Assembly (NCBI RefSeq): GCF_014200015.1
Contig: NZ_JACHOT010000001.1
Coordinates: 868,001 to 932,000 of the forward strand
DNA from: Aminobacter niigataensis
GTDB lineage: Bacteria > Pseudomonadota > Alphaproteobacteria > Rhizobiales > Rhizobiaceae
Reading direction: 5' to 3'
DNA: 64,000 nt
Shown: positions 52,285 through 59,763 of the stretch, piece after piece
How the letters are laid out: each line of letters starts with the position of its first letter
Numbering within the stretch: the first letter of the stretch is position 1
Notes under the pieces: model-generated
The model's input: only the letters and a program-made list of their open reading frames with translations
Database searches by the model: none
Told to the model about the DNA's origin: nothing
Program-made: the position numbers and the translations under genes

Positions 52285-52887
52285 CTATACTGCACTATTG
52301 CCGCGATCCGACATCAGCCCTGCACTATTGCCGCGGTCCGACATCAGCAGGACGCAAGGCCCGTTATTCCAGCCGGTTGGAGGCTGAAGGCAGAATTCAG
52401 TGAAGTGACGTTTTCCGAATACATCAAGATAATCGGCATAGCCAAAGAAGAACAGCTTGCCTTTGGACATACCCTTCAACTCGTCCTGCAATCTCGCCCA
52501 AGTACGCGCTGTTATTTCGGTTTCGAGTTCGCGCAGATGTGTCGGACCGAGCGACTCTTCAGCGGAGTCGCGGGTCATATTTCGCCAATTTTCCACGTCA
52601 GGCTCTTCGGCGGCGAAAATGTTGGTTGCAGCCGTCAAGCGCTGAGCCGGCGTCTGTCCAACGTTTTCAAGCCTAATCAGGTAAACGAGGACTGGCGTAC
52701 TAGACTTTGGTTTTGGTGGAGAGAACCTGGTTATCCTTCCGTCCTTAATGGCAACGTAGGCCCGACTTTGTGTCTCGGAAGAGACACGCAGCTGTTTCAG
52801 CGTTTGCCACAAGACAAGCAAGGACAAGGCGGCGAGCCCGAACGCTGCAAATTCGACCACGTCACAATTGTTGTCACACCAATTCAC
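52285..52887 (-). CDS. Hypothetical protein with one N-terminal membrane segment
   Basis: 200 residues with a GTG start; AGGAG lies about 11 bases upstream. One hydrophobic stretch at about 10-27 (VVEFAAFGLAALSLLVLWQTL) is followed by a polar domain with a beta-rich middle (AYVAIKDGRITRF, VLVYLIRLENVGQTPAQRL). The layout of a single membrane helix then a soluble domain with an ENVGQTPA strand recurs in many uncharacterised bacterial membrane proteins. The last 20 residues are a tandem duplication (LMSDRGNSA twice), caused by a 30-bp repeat. The function is unknown. The terminator at 52.0 kb could also end this transcript. Confidence 0.65.
   Translation of the reverse strand: MNWCDNNCDVVEFAAFGLAALSLLVLWQTLKQLRVSSETQSRAYVAIKDGRITRFSPPKPKSSTPVLVYLIRLENVGQTPAQRLTAATNIFAAEEPDVENWRNMTRDSAEESLGPTHLRELETEITARTWARLQDELKGMSKGKLFFFGYADYLDVFGKRHFTEFCLQPPTGWNNGPCVLLMSDRGNSAGLMSDRGNSAV
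52291..52348. repeat. 30-bp tandem duplication inside the 3' end of the hypothetical gene
   Basis: TGCACTATTGCCGCG at 52291 recurs at 52321. Each copy continues with the same 28 bases apart from one A/G difference. The period is 30 bp, i.e. 10 codons, so the reading frame is kept. Confidence 0.9.
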
Positions 52888-53101
52888 TTGGCGCGCCTCT
52901 CCTGTTGACCAAGAATAACATGTTTACGATGGGAGAGCAGCATGAACGCACCGGGGCTCCTTTCGCCAAGCAGTTCCTGAAGCAGTCGAAGCAGAACAGG
53001 CGCGATCTGCGCCATGCTCACATCGATTGACGTCTACCGGCGCGTTGCCAGTTTCCTCAGTACTGAAATAGAGTACGTCGTTCGAACCATCGGGGAGGAC
53101 A

Positions 53102-53836
53102 ATGACTGTTCGTCAGACGCAGCTTATCGGCCTGCTCGGGGGCATGAGCTGGGAATCCAGCGCGCTCTATTATCGCCTAATCAACGAGGCGACGCATCGC
53201 CGGCTGGGCGGACACCACAATGCGCGCTCGCTGATGTTCACGCTCGATTTCGACGAGCTGAACGATCTAGCCGCCAGGGGCGAGTGGGAGCGTGTCGCCG
53301 AAGTGATCACCAAGGCTGCGCGGCATCTCGAGGCCGGCGGCGCGGCTTTCGCCATGATGACCGCGGTGACGGCGCACTACGTCGCCGACAAGGTTGCCGA
53401 GGCGATCAAGATCCCACTGCTGCACATCGCCGATCCGACCGGCAAGTCGCTGCAGGCTGCCGGACACCAGCGGGTCGGGCTGCTGGGCACGCGCTACACG
53501 ATGGAGCTGGGCTTCCTGGCCGAGCGGCTGCAACGGCAATTCGGCATCGAAGTGCTGGTTCCGCCGGAAGAGGAGCGAACAGCCTTGCATCGCATCATCA
53601 TCGATGAGCTGACGCTCGGCATCGTGAAGCCGGAGTCCAGGGCGGAGCTGTTGCAACTGGCCAATGGGCTGGAGGCGCGCGGAGCCGACGCAATCGTGGT
53701 CGCCTGCACGGAGCTGCCGTTGCTGGTGGCCATGGAGGACTATCCGATGCCCGGTTATGACGTGGTCAGGCTCCACGCCGAGGCGGCAGTGGAGCTGGCG
53801 CTTGCCGGCGCGCCATCGCAAGACGAACGGGGCTGA
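53102..53836 (+). CDS. Aspartate/glutamate racemase family protein
   Basis: 244 residues. The N-terminal LIGLLGGMSWESSALYYRLIN and C-terminal AIVVACTELPLLV identify the Asp/Glu racemase family. The second catalytic Cys is present (VACTEL). At the first position, where most members read C in ICTNTMH, this protein has Thr in MMTAVTAHYVAD. A Thr/Cys pair is known from the E. coli L-Asp/Glu-specific racemase YgeA, so a one-directional or L-specific enzyme is possible. GGGGAGGACA precedes the ATG. It is followed after 9 bases by the DUF1801 gene. Confidence 0.85.
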   Translation: MTVRQTQLIGLLGGMSWESSALYYRLINEATHRRLGGHHNARSLMFTLDFDELNDLAARGEWERVAEVITKAARHLEAGGAAFAMMTAVTAHYVADKVAEAIKIPLLHIADPTGKSLQAAGHQRVGLLGTRYTMELGFLAERLQRQFGIEVLVPPEEERTALHRIIIDELTLGIVKPESRAELLQLANGLEARGADAIVVACTELPLLVAMEDYPMPGYDVVRLHAEAAVELALAGAPSQDERG

Positions 53837-53845
53837 AGCAGCAAC

Positions 53846-54271
53846 ATGGCGCCACCACCCGTGCCGAGGACGATCATGGAGGCGCTGTCGCGCCATCCGG
53901 AGGCGGTGCGGGCGCGGCTGCTCGATATCCGCAGCCTGATCTTCGAGGTCGCGGCGGAAAGCGAAGGCGTCGGGCCGCTGACCGAAACGCTCAAATGGGG
54001 CGAGCCTGCCTATCTGACCGAGGCCAGCGGCAGCGGCTCGACCGTGAGGCTGGGCGCGCCAAGGTCTTTTCCCGACAAATGCGCGGTGTTCTTCAACTGC
54101 AATACGACGCTTCTGGAGACCTTCCGTTCGCATCTCGGCGGCGAGCTGGAATTCGAAGGCAACAGGGCCGTCATCGTGCCGGCCGAGGCGGCCGTTCCGG
54201 AAGCGGCTCTGGCATTCTGCCTGCACGCGGCGCTGACATATCACCAGCGGAAAGCCGGCCAGCGACCATGA
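53846..54271 (+). CDS. DUF1801 domain protein
   Basis: 141 residues. ETLKWGEPAYLTE with the conserved KWG/P core, LGAPRSFPDKCAVFFNCNTTL and the hydrophobic terminal helix place it in DUF1801 (PF08818, YdhG-like), small proteins of unknown function. It starts nine bases after the racemase stop, so the two are probably co-transcribed. It converges with the LytTR regulator gene. Confidence 0.8.
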   Translation: MAPPPVPRTIMEALSRHPEAVRARLLDIRSLIFEVAAESEGVGPLTETLKWGEPAYLTEASGSGSTVRLGAPRSFPDKCAVFFNCNTTLLETFRSHLGGELEFEGNRAVIVPAEAAVPEAALAFCLHAALTYHQRKAGQRP

Positions 54272-54343
54272 CGTGGGCAGGCGGTTGAGCGAGGCGGCGC
54301 TGCCGTGGGAAGTACCCGTCCGTACCGAAGCCGCTCGCAATCG

Positions 54344-55264
54344 TCAGATGCCGAGCCTTTGGCGCAATTCCTGCTGATAGGCGCGGGAAACCGACCATGG
54401 CTTGGACAGTGTCCGCAATCGAACATCCCATCTGACGCCGCTGGGTGGCCGGTCGAGTTCGACGACGTGTTGCAGATTGACGATGGCGGTGCGGTGGATG
54501 CGCATGAATCCTGCCTTCGGCACCAGGCCAGCCCAGATCTTGAGCGGACGCTGGTCGAGCACCACCGATCCATCGCCAAGCCAGACCTCGGTGTAGTTCT
54601 GGGCGGAGCGCAGCCCCAGAATTTCGTCCAGGCCAACGCCGCGCGCACCGCTTTGGCGCAACAGAAAGATCAGAGGCGCGGGCGTGGCGGCAGCGTCGGC
54701 GAGGGGCTGTCCGACGGGAGCGGGGCAGCCATAACGGGCCGTAGCGATGAGCGCGGCACACCTGGAGAGTTCGTTGGCCTCCTCGAGGCGCCAGCGGCGC
54801 TTATGCCTGGTCATGTCGAAGCCGAGGCAGGCGCGCAGGCTGCCGTCATGCATGACCGGAACGCATAAGACGCTCTTGTCGTTTTGCCGGAGCATTTCGA
54901 TCTGAAGCGAACGGGCGACGCGCGGCAGGTTGTCCACATCATGGATCATCAGAGCCTCACCCTTGACCAGAGATTGATGCAACCAGGCGATCAGGGTGAC
55001 CGGCGTATCCTGCAATTCCTTGAGGAAGGATCGGACGCCGCAGCGGCACCATTCATACGCATTGCGAAAACGCAGGTGGTGCAGGTCGTATTCCAGCATG
55101 AACACGCGGTCGACATCGGCTGCCTTGCCGATGTCCGCAAACAGCATCGAAATGGCCTCGTCGACCGGGTTGGACAGAAGCCGCTTCGACGCCTGATAGG
55201 CCCAATCCAATTCAGGTTCCGATGAGCAGCAATCGATTGCTTCGAACGGTCTCCGTCCCGGCAT
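54344..55264 (-). CDS. GAF-LytTR transcriptional regulator
   Basis: About 306 residues from the ATG at 55264; a TTG two codons upstream with AGGA before it is an alternative. The N-terminal half is GAF-like (ISMLFADIGKAADVDRVFML, IHDVDNLPRVARSLQIEML, SVLCVPVMHDGSLRACLGFD). The C-terminal about 100 residues are a LytTR DNA-binding domain (GVGLDEILGLRSAQNYTEV, GLVPKAGFMRIHRTAIVNL). LytTR proteins bind direct repeats; this one lacks a receiver domain and likely responds to a small ligand. Divergent from the PAP2 gene, so possible control of that gene or itself. Confidence 0.85.
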   Translation of the reverse strand: MPGRRPFEAIDCCSSEPELDWAYQASKRLLSNPVDEAISMLFADIGKAADVDRVFMLEYDLHHLRFRNAYEWCRCGVRSFLKELQDTPVTLIAWLHQSLVKGEALMIHDVDNLPRVARSLQIEMLRQNDKSVLCVPVMHDGSLRACLGFDMTRHKRRWRLEEANELSRCAALIATARYGCPAPVGQPLADAAATPAPLIFLLRQSGARGVGLDEILGLRSAQNYTEVWLGDGSVVLDQRPLKIWAGLVPKAGFMRIHRTAIVNLQHVVELDRPPSGVRWDVRLRTLSKPWSVSRAYQQELRQRLGI

Positions 55265-55581
55265 GTCCAACCGCGTCCTAGGGCAAGACGCGCAGCAGGA
55301 GCCTCGGTCGGTCTAGCGTTGCTTTGGGCAACAGGGCGCAACGTCCGCATTCAAGCATCGGTAATGTGTCCATGGAAAATTCAAATATATAAAATAGCTT
55401 TCAATAGCACTTCACCAAAGTTGTTGAAACATAAAACTCGACCGTTCATCCGACCGGCGTGGTGATTGGTCATCTCGTTGTTGTCGCCCTCCCAATTCGC
55501 TGTCACCGACGATTTTGTCGGGGTCGATTCCGACTTGGGGGGAGTTTCGATGAATAGAATTCGCTTTTCGCCAGCTGCGAA
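55265..55581. other. AT-rich intergenic region between the LytTR and PAP2 genes
   Basis: 317 bases without a gene, noticeably richer in A/T around 55370-55440 than the rest of the window. Divergent promoters are expected. A small dyad (GTCGG/CCGAC, about 55517-55534) is visible. No clear LytTR-type direct repeats were picked out by eye. Confidence 0.5.
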
Positions 55582-56364
55582 ATGACTGCTTTTCAGTCAA
55601 CACCTGCATTTGGCAGTCGGAGGCTGGGTCGTTTTGGAGTCTGGAGCGACCCGGCATTCGCCGTCGGCCTGGTGGTCCTGTGGGTCGCCCTGGCATTTTT
55701 CTTCAACCGTTTGCCACAAATCGACAAGGCCGTGTCGTCGCTGTTCTTTGCCGCGACCAATTGCGCGACGGGGGATGCCACCCGTATCTGCGGAGAATTT
55801 CCCGCGGCGGACATGAATGGCTACAAGTTGCTGCGGAGCGCTTTCATGGCTTTGCCAATCGTCGCTGCCCTGGTGGTTGCGGCCATTCTCTCGCGTGATC
55901 TTGTTGCCGGCCGCAGATGGCATCACGAGCGGGTTCGCGCATCCGCGGTGGCGCTTGCTGCGCTCGCGGTGGGGCCGGGCCTGCTGGTGAACGCCTTCCT
56001 GAAGGAATACATCGGGCGGGCGCGGCCGCAGAGCACATCGTTGTTTGGCGGCGAGCAACCTTTTGTGGCGGCAGCGGAATGGTCGGATGCCTGCCAGCAC
56101 AACTGTTCTTTCGTTTCGGGGGAGGCGGCGGCCATTGCCTGGCTCGCCTGTCTCTTGCCCCTGTGCTCAAGGCAGGTGAGGCGCATGCTGATCCTGCCAA
56201 TGGGGCTCATCATCGTCACGGCCGGTATGCTGCGCGTCGCATTTGGACGCCATTTCCTTTCCGACGTTGTTCTTGGCTCCCTTTCCACACTGGTTGTCTT
56301 CTGCCTTCTGGCCTGGGCCTGCGAATATCTGGCACGCGGCAGCCGGGTGTTGGCTCCGAGATAG
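55582..56364 (+). CDS. PAP2-family membrane phosphatase
   Basis: 260 residues, about six membrane segments. The phosphatase signature is present: motif 1 KEYIGRARP, motif 2 NCSFVSGEAAA and motif 3 RVAFGRHFLSDVVLG. In motif 2, Glu stands where the common PSGH has the proton-donor His. It probably removes phosphate from lipid substrates (lipid A, undecaprenyl-PP or phosphatidylglycerol-P) on the periplasmic side; LpxE-like activity is possible but unproven. Divergent from the LytTR regulator and upstream of ssb. Confidence 0.83.
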   Translation: MTAFQSTPAFGSRRLGRFGVWSDPAFAVGLVVLWVALAFFFNRLPQIDKAVSSLFFAATNCATGDATRICGEFPAADMNGYKLLRSAFMALPIVAALVVAAILSRDLVAGRRWHHERVRASAVALAALAVGPGLLVNAFLKEYIGRARPQSTSLFGGEQPFVAAAEWSDACQHNCSFVSGEAAAIAWLACLLPLCSRQVRRMLILPMGLIIVTAGMLRVAFGRHFLSDVVLGSLSTLVVFCLLAWACEYLARGSRVLAPR

Positions 56365-56483
56365 CTCTAGCAACTCGCAAGCTTGCCGGCTGGCCAGGCG
56401 TGTGCGTCGGGCCGGCGATCGCGACATCGAAGGCGGCGAGTCCGCTTTCCCAAAGGCCTTGCCAACACCCGCCAAAAGCCTTA

Positions 56484-56498
56484 GAACAAAATAAGAAC
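56484..56498 (+). promoter_or_regulatory. LexA (SOS) box upstream of ssb
   Basis: GAAC-AAAATAA-GAAC, an exact match to the alphaproteobacterial LexA operator, about 125 bases before the ssb ATG. Confidence 0.8.
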
Positions 56499-56623
56499 AA
56501 AAATGACTTGTGGACTGCACAAGGATTTCAGCCTGCAGGGGGCGCGGGCGGACGGTGCAATGGGCTAGGGTGCGCCTTCATATTTTCTTGGAATTCGGTT
56601 TCGGACGAGCGCGGAGCGGTGTC

Positions 56624-57214
56624 ATGGCAGGTAGCGTCAACAAGGTCATTCTGGTCGGCAATCTGGGGGCGGACCCTGAAATCCGCCGGCTCAATTCGGG
56701 CGAGCCGGTCGTCAACCTGCGCATCGCGACCTCGGAAAGCTGGCGCGACAAGAACTCGGGCGAGCGCAAGGAAAAGACCGAGTGGCACCAGGTCGTCATC
56801 TTCAACGACAACCTCGCCAAGGTCGCCGAGCAGTACCTGAAGAAGGGCATGAAGGTTTACATCGAAGGCCAGCTCCAGACCCGCAAGTGGGAGAAGGACG
56901 GCATCGAGCGCTACACCACCGAAATCGTGCTGCAGAAATTCCGCGGCGAGCTGCAGATGCTCGACGCGCGCGGCCAGGGCGGTGACGCAGGTTATGGCGG
57001 CGGCCAGGTCGGCTATGGCGGCGGGCAGGGTGGCGGCTATGGCGGCGGCGGTGGTGGACGCGGATCCGATTTCGGCCAGTCGAGCCCGACCGACAGCTAT
57101 GGCGGCGGACGTGGCGGTTCAGGCGGCGGCGGTGGTGGCCGTAGCGGCGGCCAGGGTGGCGGCGGAATGGGCGGTGGCGGCTCGCGCGACCTCGACGACG
57201 AAATCCCGTTCTGA
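56624..57214 (+). CDS. ssb: Single-stranded DNA-binding protein
   Basis: 196 residues. OB-fold at 1-112 ([39 protein letters not shown]), a Gly-rich disordered linker (about 120-185), and the acidic interaction tip DDEIPF that binds RecO, PriA, exonuclease I and others. The ATG at 56624 is the conserved start; upstream in-frame sequence is not family-like. SOS regulation is likely through the LexA box upstream. Confidence 0.95.
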   Translation: MAGSVNKVILVGNLGADPEIRRLNSGEPVVNLRIATSESWRDKNSGERKEKTEWHQVVIFNDNLAKVAEQYLKKGMKVYIEGQLQTRKWEKDGIERYTTEIVLQKFRGELQMLDARGQGGDAGYGGGQVGYGGGQGGGYGGGGGGRGSDFGQSSPTDSYGGGRGGSGGGGGGRSGGQGGGGMGGGGSRDLDDEIPF

Positions 57215-57276
57215 TCCAGCTAGGCGCGGGTGGGTGATGGATTTCAAAGTCCTAAGCCCGCACGCTGCCTCGGACC

Positions 57277-57789
57277 ATGGCAATCCCGCAGAACAAAGCT
57301 GAACTGCTCGAGGCCATCAATGCCAGCTATGACAGGCTGGCGCGTGATTTGGCGACCATACCGGAACATCTGGCCGATGAAGCCAGCCTCGATGGGCATG
57401 CCAAGGGAACTCTGATGAGTGTCCGCGACCTGGTCTCCTACCTCGTAGGCTGGAACGAACTGGTGCTTAAATGGCATGCGGGCCGTACTGCCGGGGCGGC
57501 TGTCGACTTTCCGGAAACCGGCTTCAAGTGGAGCGAACTCGGCCGCCTGGCGCAGAAGTTCTATGGCGACTATCGATCGCTTGCCTTTCCCGAACTGTTG
57601 CAGCGTCTTGGCGAAGCCAAGGCACGGATTGTCGCGCTGGTGGAAAGCCTGGGCGATGGCGAGCTCTACGGTGCGCCATGGTACGAGAAATACACGCTGG
57701 GCCGGATGACCCAGTTCAACACGTCTTCGCCCTACGCCAATGCGCGAGGCCGCCTGCACAGGTGGAAGAAGGCGAAGGGGCTGGATTGA
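57277..57789 (+). CDS. ClbS/DfsB family four-helix-bundle protein (DUF1706)
   Basis: 170 residues. IPQNKAELLEAINASYDRL, SVRDLVSYLVGWNELVLKWH and APWYEKYTLGRMTQFNTSSP fit the DfsB family, which includes ClbS, the colibactin-resistance hydrolase. Most members are uncharacterised, so self-resistance should not be inferred. The ATG follows the ssb stop by about 60 bases on the same strand. Confidence 0.82.
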   Translation: MAIPQNKAELLEAINASYDRLARDLATIPEHLADEASLDGHAKGTLMSVRDLVSYLVGWNELVLKWHAGRTAGAAVDFPETGFKWSELGRLAQKFYGDYRSLAFPELLQRLGEAKARIVALVESLGDGELYGAPWYEKYTLGRMTQFNTSSPYANARGRLHRWKKAKGLD

Positions 57790-57946
57790 TTTGCCCCTAA
57801 CTCCGGGGTGTTGAACGGACGACTCTGCGGCAATCCGACTTTCGTTACCAGAAGTTGTAGCATCAATCGCGCGCGCAAAGAACTTTCGCGACGGGGCGCG
57901 ATCTCGCAGCCTCGCGAATCTTTCAGGTTCGCGTTAGTAAACGCAA

Positions 57947-58900
57947 ATGGGATTCGGGGTCTTTATTCACAGGTCGGATTCGATCTACGACGACAATCCA
58001 GCTGAGCGGTATCAGTTTCCGCCGCAATACCTGCGCAGGGTCCAAGCGTGCATCGGCGATTGGATCATCTACTATGAACCTCGCAAGGTTCCGGGCACGC
58101 GAGGATACTTCGCTGTCGCCAAGGTGCAGCAGGTTATTCCAGACCCCGGTGCGCAGGGCATGTTTCTCGCTCTGATCGAGTCGGGCACTTACCTCGATTT
58201 CGCGATGCCCGTTCCGTTCAGCGGCACCGCGGGATTGGTCGAAAGGGGTGTTCTCAACAATGACGGGCGCATCTCCGGCCGCGCCCAGGCGGCAGTGCGA
58301 CCGCTTTCGCCCAGCGATTTCAGCCGGATCGTCGCGCTCGGGTTGGATCAAGCGGAGCCTCTACTTCCGAGGGTCGATCCGGCATTTCCTGGTACAGGCT
58401 TGTCCGAAGAGCAGACGCCGTTCGTTTTCGAGGAGAGCCGAGAGCGGGTCCAGCACCTGACGTCAAGGATCGTGCGCGACCGCGTCTTCCGAAAGATCGT
58501 CCTGCGCGCCTATGACGAGCGCTGCGCGGTGACTGGACTGAAGCTCATCAACGGCGGCGGACGTGCGGAGGTGGAAGCCGCTCACATCCGGCCTGTGGAG
58601 GCAAGCGGACCTGACGTTGTGAGCAATGGCATCGCCCTTTCAGGTACGGCTCACTGGATGTTCGACAGGGGCCTAATCGGCTTGTCGGATGATCTCGATA
58701 TCCTGATTTCTCGGCATGCAAATGATCCCGATGGCATAAGGGAATTGTCAATCGCACCGGGCGTGCGATCGTTCCACTGCGCTGCTCCGAGCAGCCGCAC
58801 CGACATTTCCTGCATTGGCATCGCAATCACTGCTTCAAGCAGTAGGCTGGTCTCGTCACCGCGCGCTGTAGCGCAATTCACATCGCGATCAATGCCTTGA
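57947..58900 (+). pseudogene. HNH endonuclease, frameshifted near its C-terminus
   Basis: The open frame gives 317 residues. MGFGVFIHRSDSIYDDNPAE and the middle CAVTGLKLINGG...EAAHIRPV, HWMFDRGL form an HNH_2-type nuclease (PF13391) with an N-terminal putative modified-DNA recognition part. After about residue 264 (DPDGI) the frame becomes unlike protein. The +2 frame from about 58740 gives IVNRTGRAIVPLRC and SEQPHRHFLHWHRNHCFKQ, ending with TAG at 58843-58845, which is the kind of ending these proteins have. One base appears lost in the AAGGGA run near 58740. The read-through frame overlaps marC. It could be a real mutation or an assembly error. Confidence 0.75.
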
Positions 58901-59507
58901 TGCCGTCGGCGACGAACTGGACGGCGAGTGCGGCGAGGATTACGCCGAGCAGGCGGGTGAGGATCGAGCGGCCGGTCTGGCCGAGAAACTGGTCAATGCG
59001 TTCGGCGAGAATGAACACCAGATAGGTCAGCGCCAAGCAGGCCAGGATGATCAGCACCAGCGCGAGCTGGCCGGCCCAACCCTGGAACGAACCCGACAAC
59101 AGAACCGTGGCCGAGATGGCGCCGGGGCCGGCGATCAGTGGGATGGCGAGCGGGAAGGCGGCGATGTTGTGGATGTGGTCGCGGGTGATGGCGACATCCG
59201 AGATCTTCTCCTTGCGGTCCTGCCGCTTCTCGAAAACCATCTCGAAGGCGATGAAGAACAGCAGGAAGCCGCCGGCGACGCGGAAGGCCGGCAGCGTGAT
59301 GCCGAAGACCGTCAGGATGGCAGCGCCCGCAATGGCAAAGACGGCCAGCACGATGAAGGCGATGATGCTGGCACGCATCGAAACCTGGAGGCGCTGCTCG
59401 CGGTTCATGCCGCGGGTGACTGCCAGGAACAGGGGTGCCAGGCCGGGCGGGTCGATGGTCACGAGAATGGTGACGAAGGCATTGAAAACACTGTCGAAAA
59501 ACGGCAT
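58878..59507 (-). CDS. MarC family integral membrane protein
   Basis: 209 residues, six membrane segments. FDSVFNAFVTILVTIDPPGL and the AFPLAIPLIAGPGAISATVL motif are typical of MarC (PF01914), inner-membrane proteins whose transport function is unclear; the name comes from the mar locus, but E. coli MarC does not confer resistance. The first ATG is used. The end overlaps the shifted tail of the HNH frame. Confidence 0.9.
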   Translation of the reverse strand: MPFFDSVFNAFVTILVTIDPPGLAPLFLAVTRGMNREQRLQVSMRASIIAFIVLAVFAIAGAAILTVFGITLPAFRVAGGFLLFFIAFEMVFEKRQDRKEKISDVAITRDHIHNIAAFPLAIPLIAGPGAISATVLLSGSFQGWAGQLALVLIILACLALTYLVFILAERIDQFLGQTGRSILTRLLGVILAALAVQFVADGIKALIAM

Positions 59508-59733
59508 CCGATGTCTCCCCCGGCGGACTCAGGCTAACCCGGGGCGGCCGGCAATGCCAGAGCCCTTGCGCATGATTGCAGCGCTGTGCGCGGGCAAAGC
59601 CCAACAGAGCTGCCGGACAGACTGTCGCGGATCAGGTCGCAGTGCCTATCCTTTTGATTTCTAGTGTAAAATCAGCGTTGGAAAAGCGCGGCCAAAATTG
59701 GTCAATTGCAGGCCGTTCCTATATAAGGAGCAA

Positions 59734-59763
59734 ATGATTCCCAACATGCGTGATCAGAGTTGA
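59734..59763 (+). CDS. Possible 9-residue leader peptide overlapping the gyrA start
   Basis: ATG at 59734 with AAGGAG seven bases upstream encodes MIPNMRDQS and stops with TGA at 59761-59763. That TGA overlaps the TTG start of gyrA (TTGA). The arrangement suggests translational coupling. Translation has not been shown. Confidence 0.4.
   Translation: MIPNMRDQS

Noticed and set aside
52920-53030. 36-codon plus-strand frame before the racemase gene
   Set aside because: No clear Shine-Dalgarno and no recognisable features; kept only as a remote possibility.
51360-58900. Genomic island borders, tRNA attachment sites or a mobile element for the accessory segment
   Set aside because: No tRNA gene, integrase, transposase or obvious flanking direct repeats were seen, so only an insertion, not its mechanism, is suggested.
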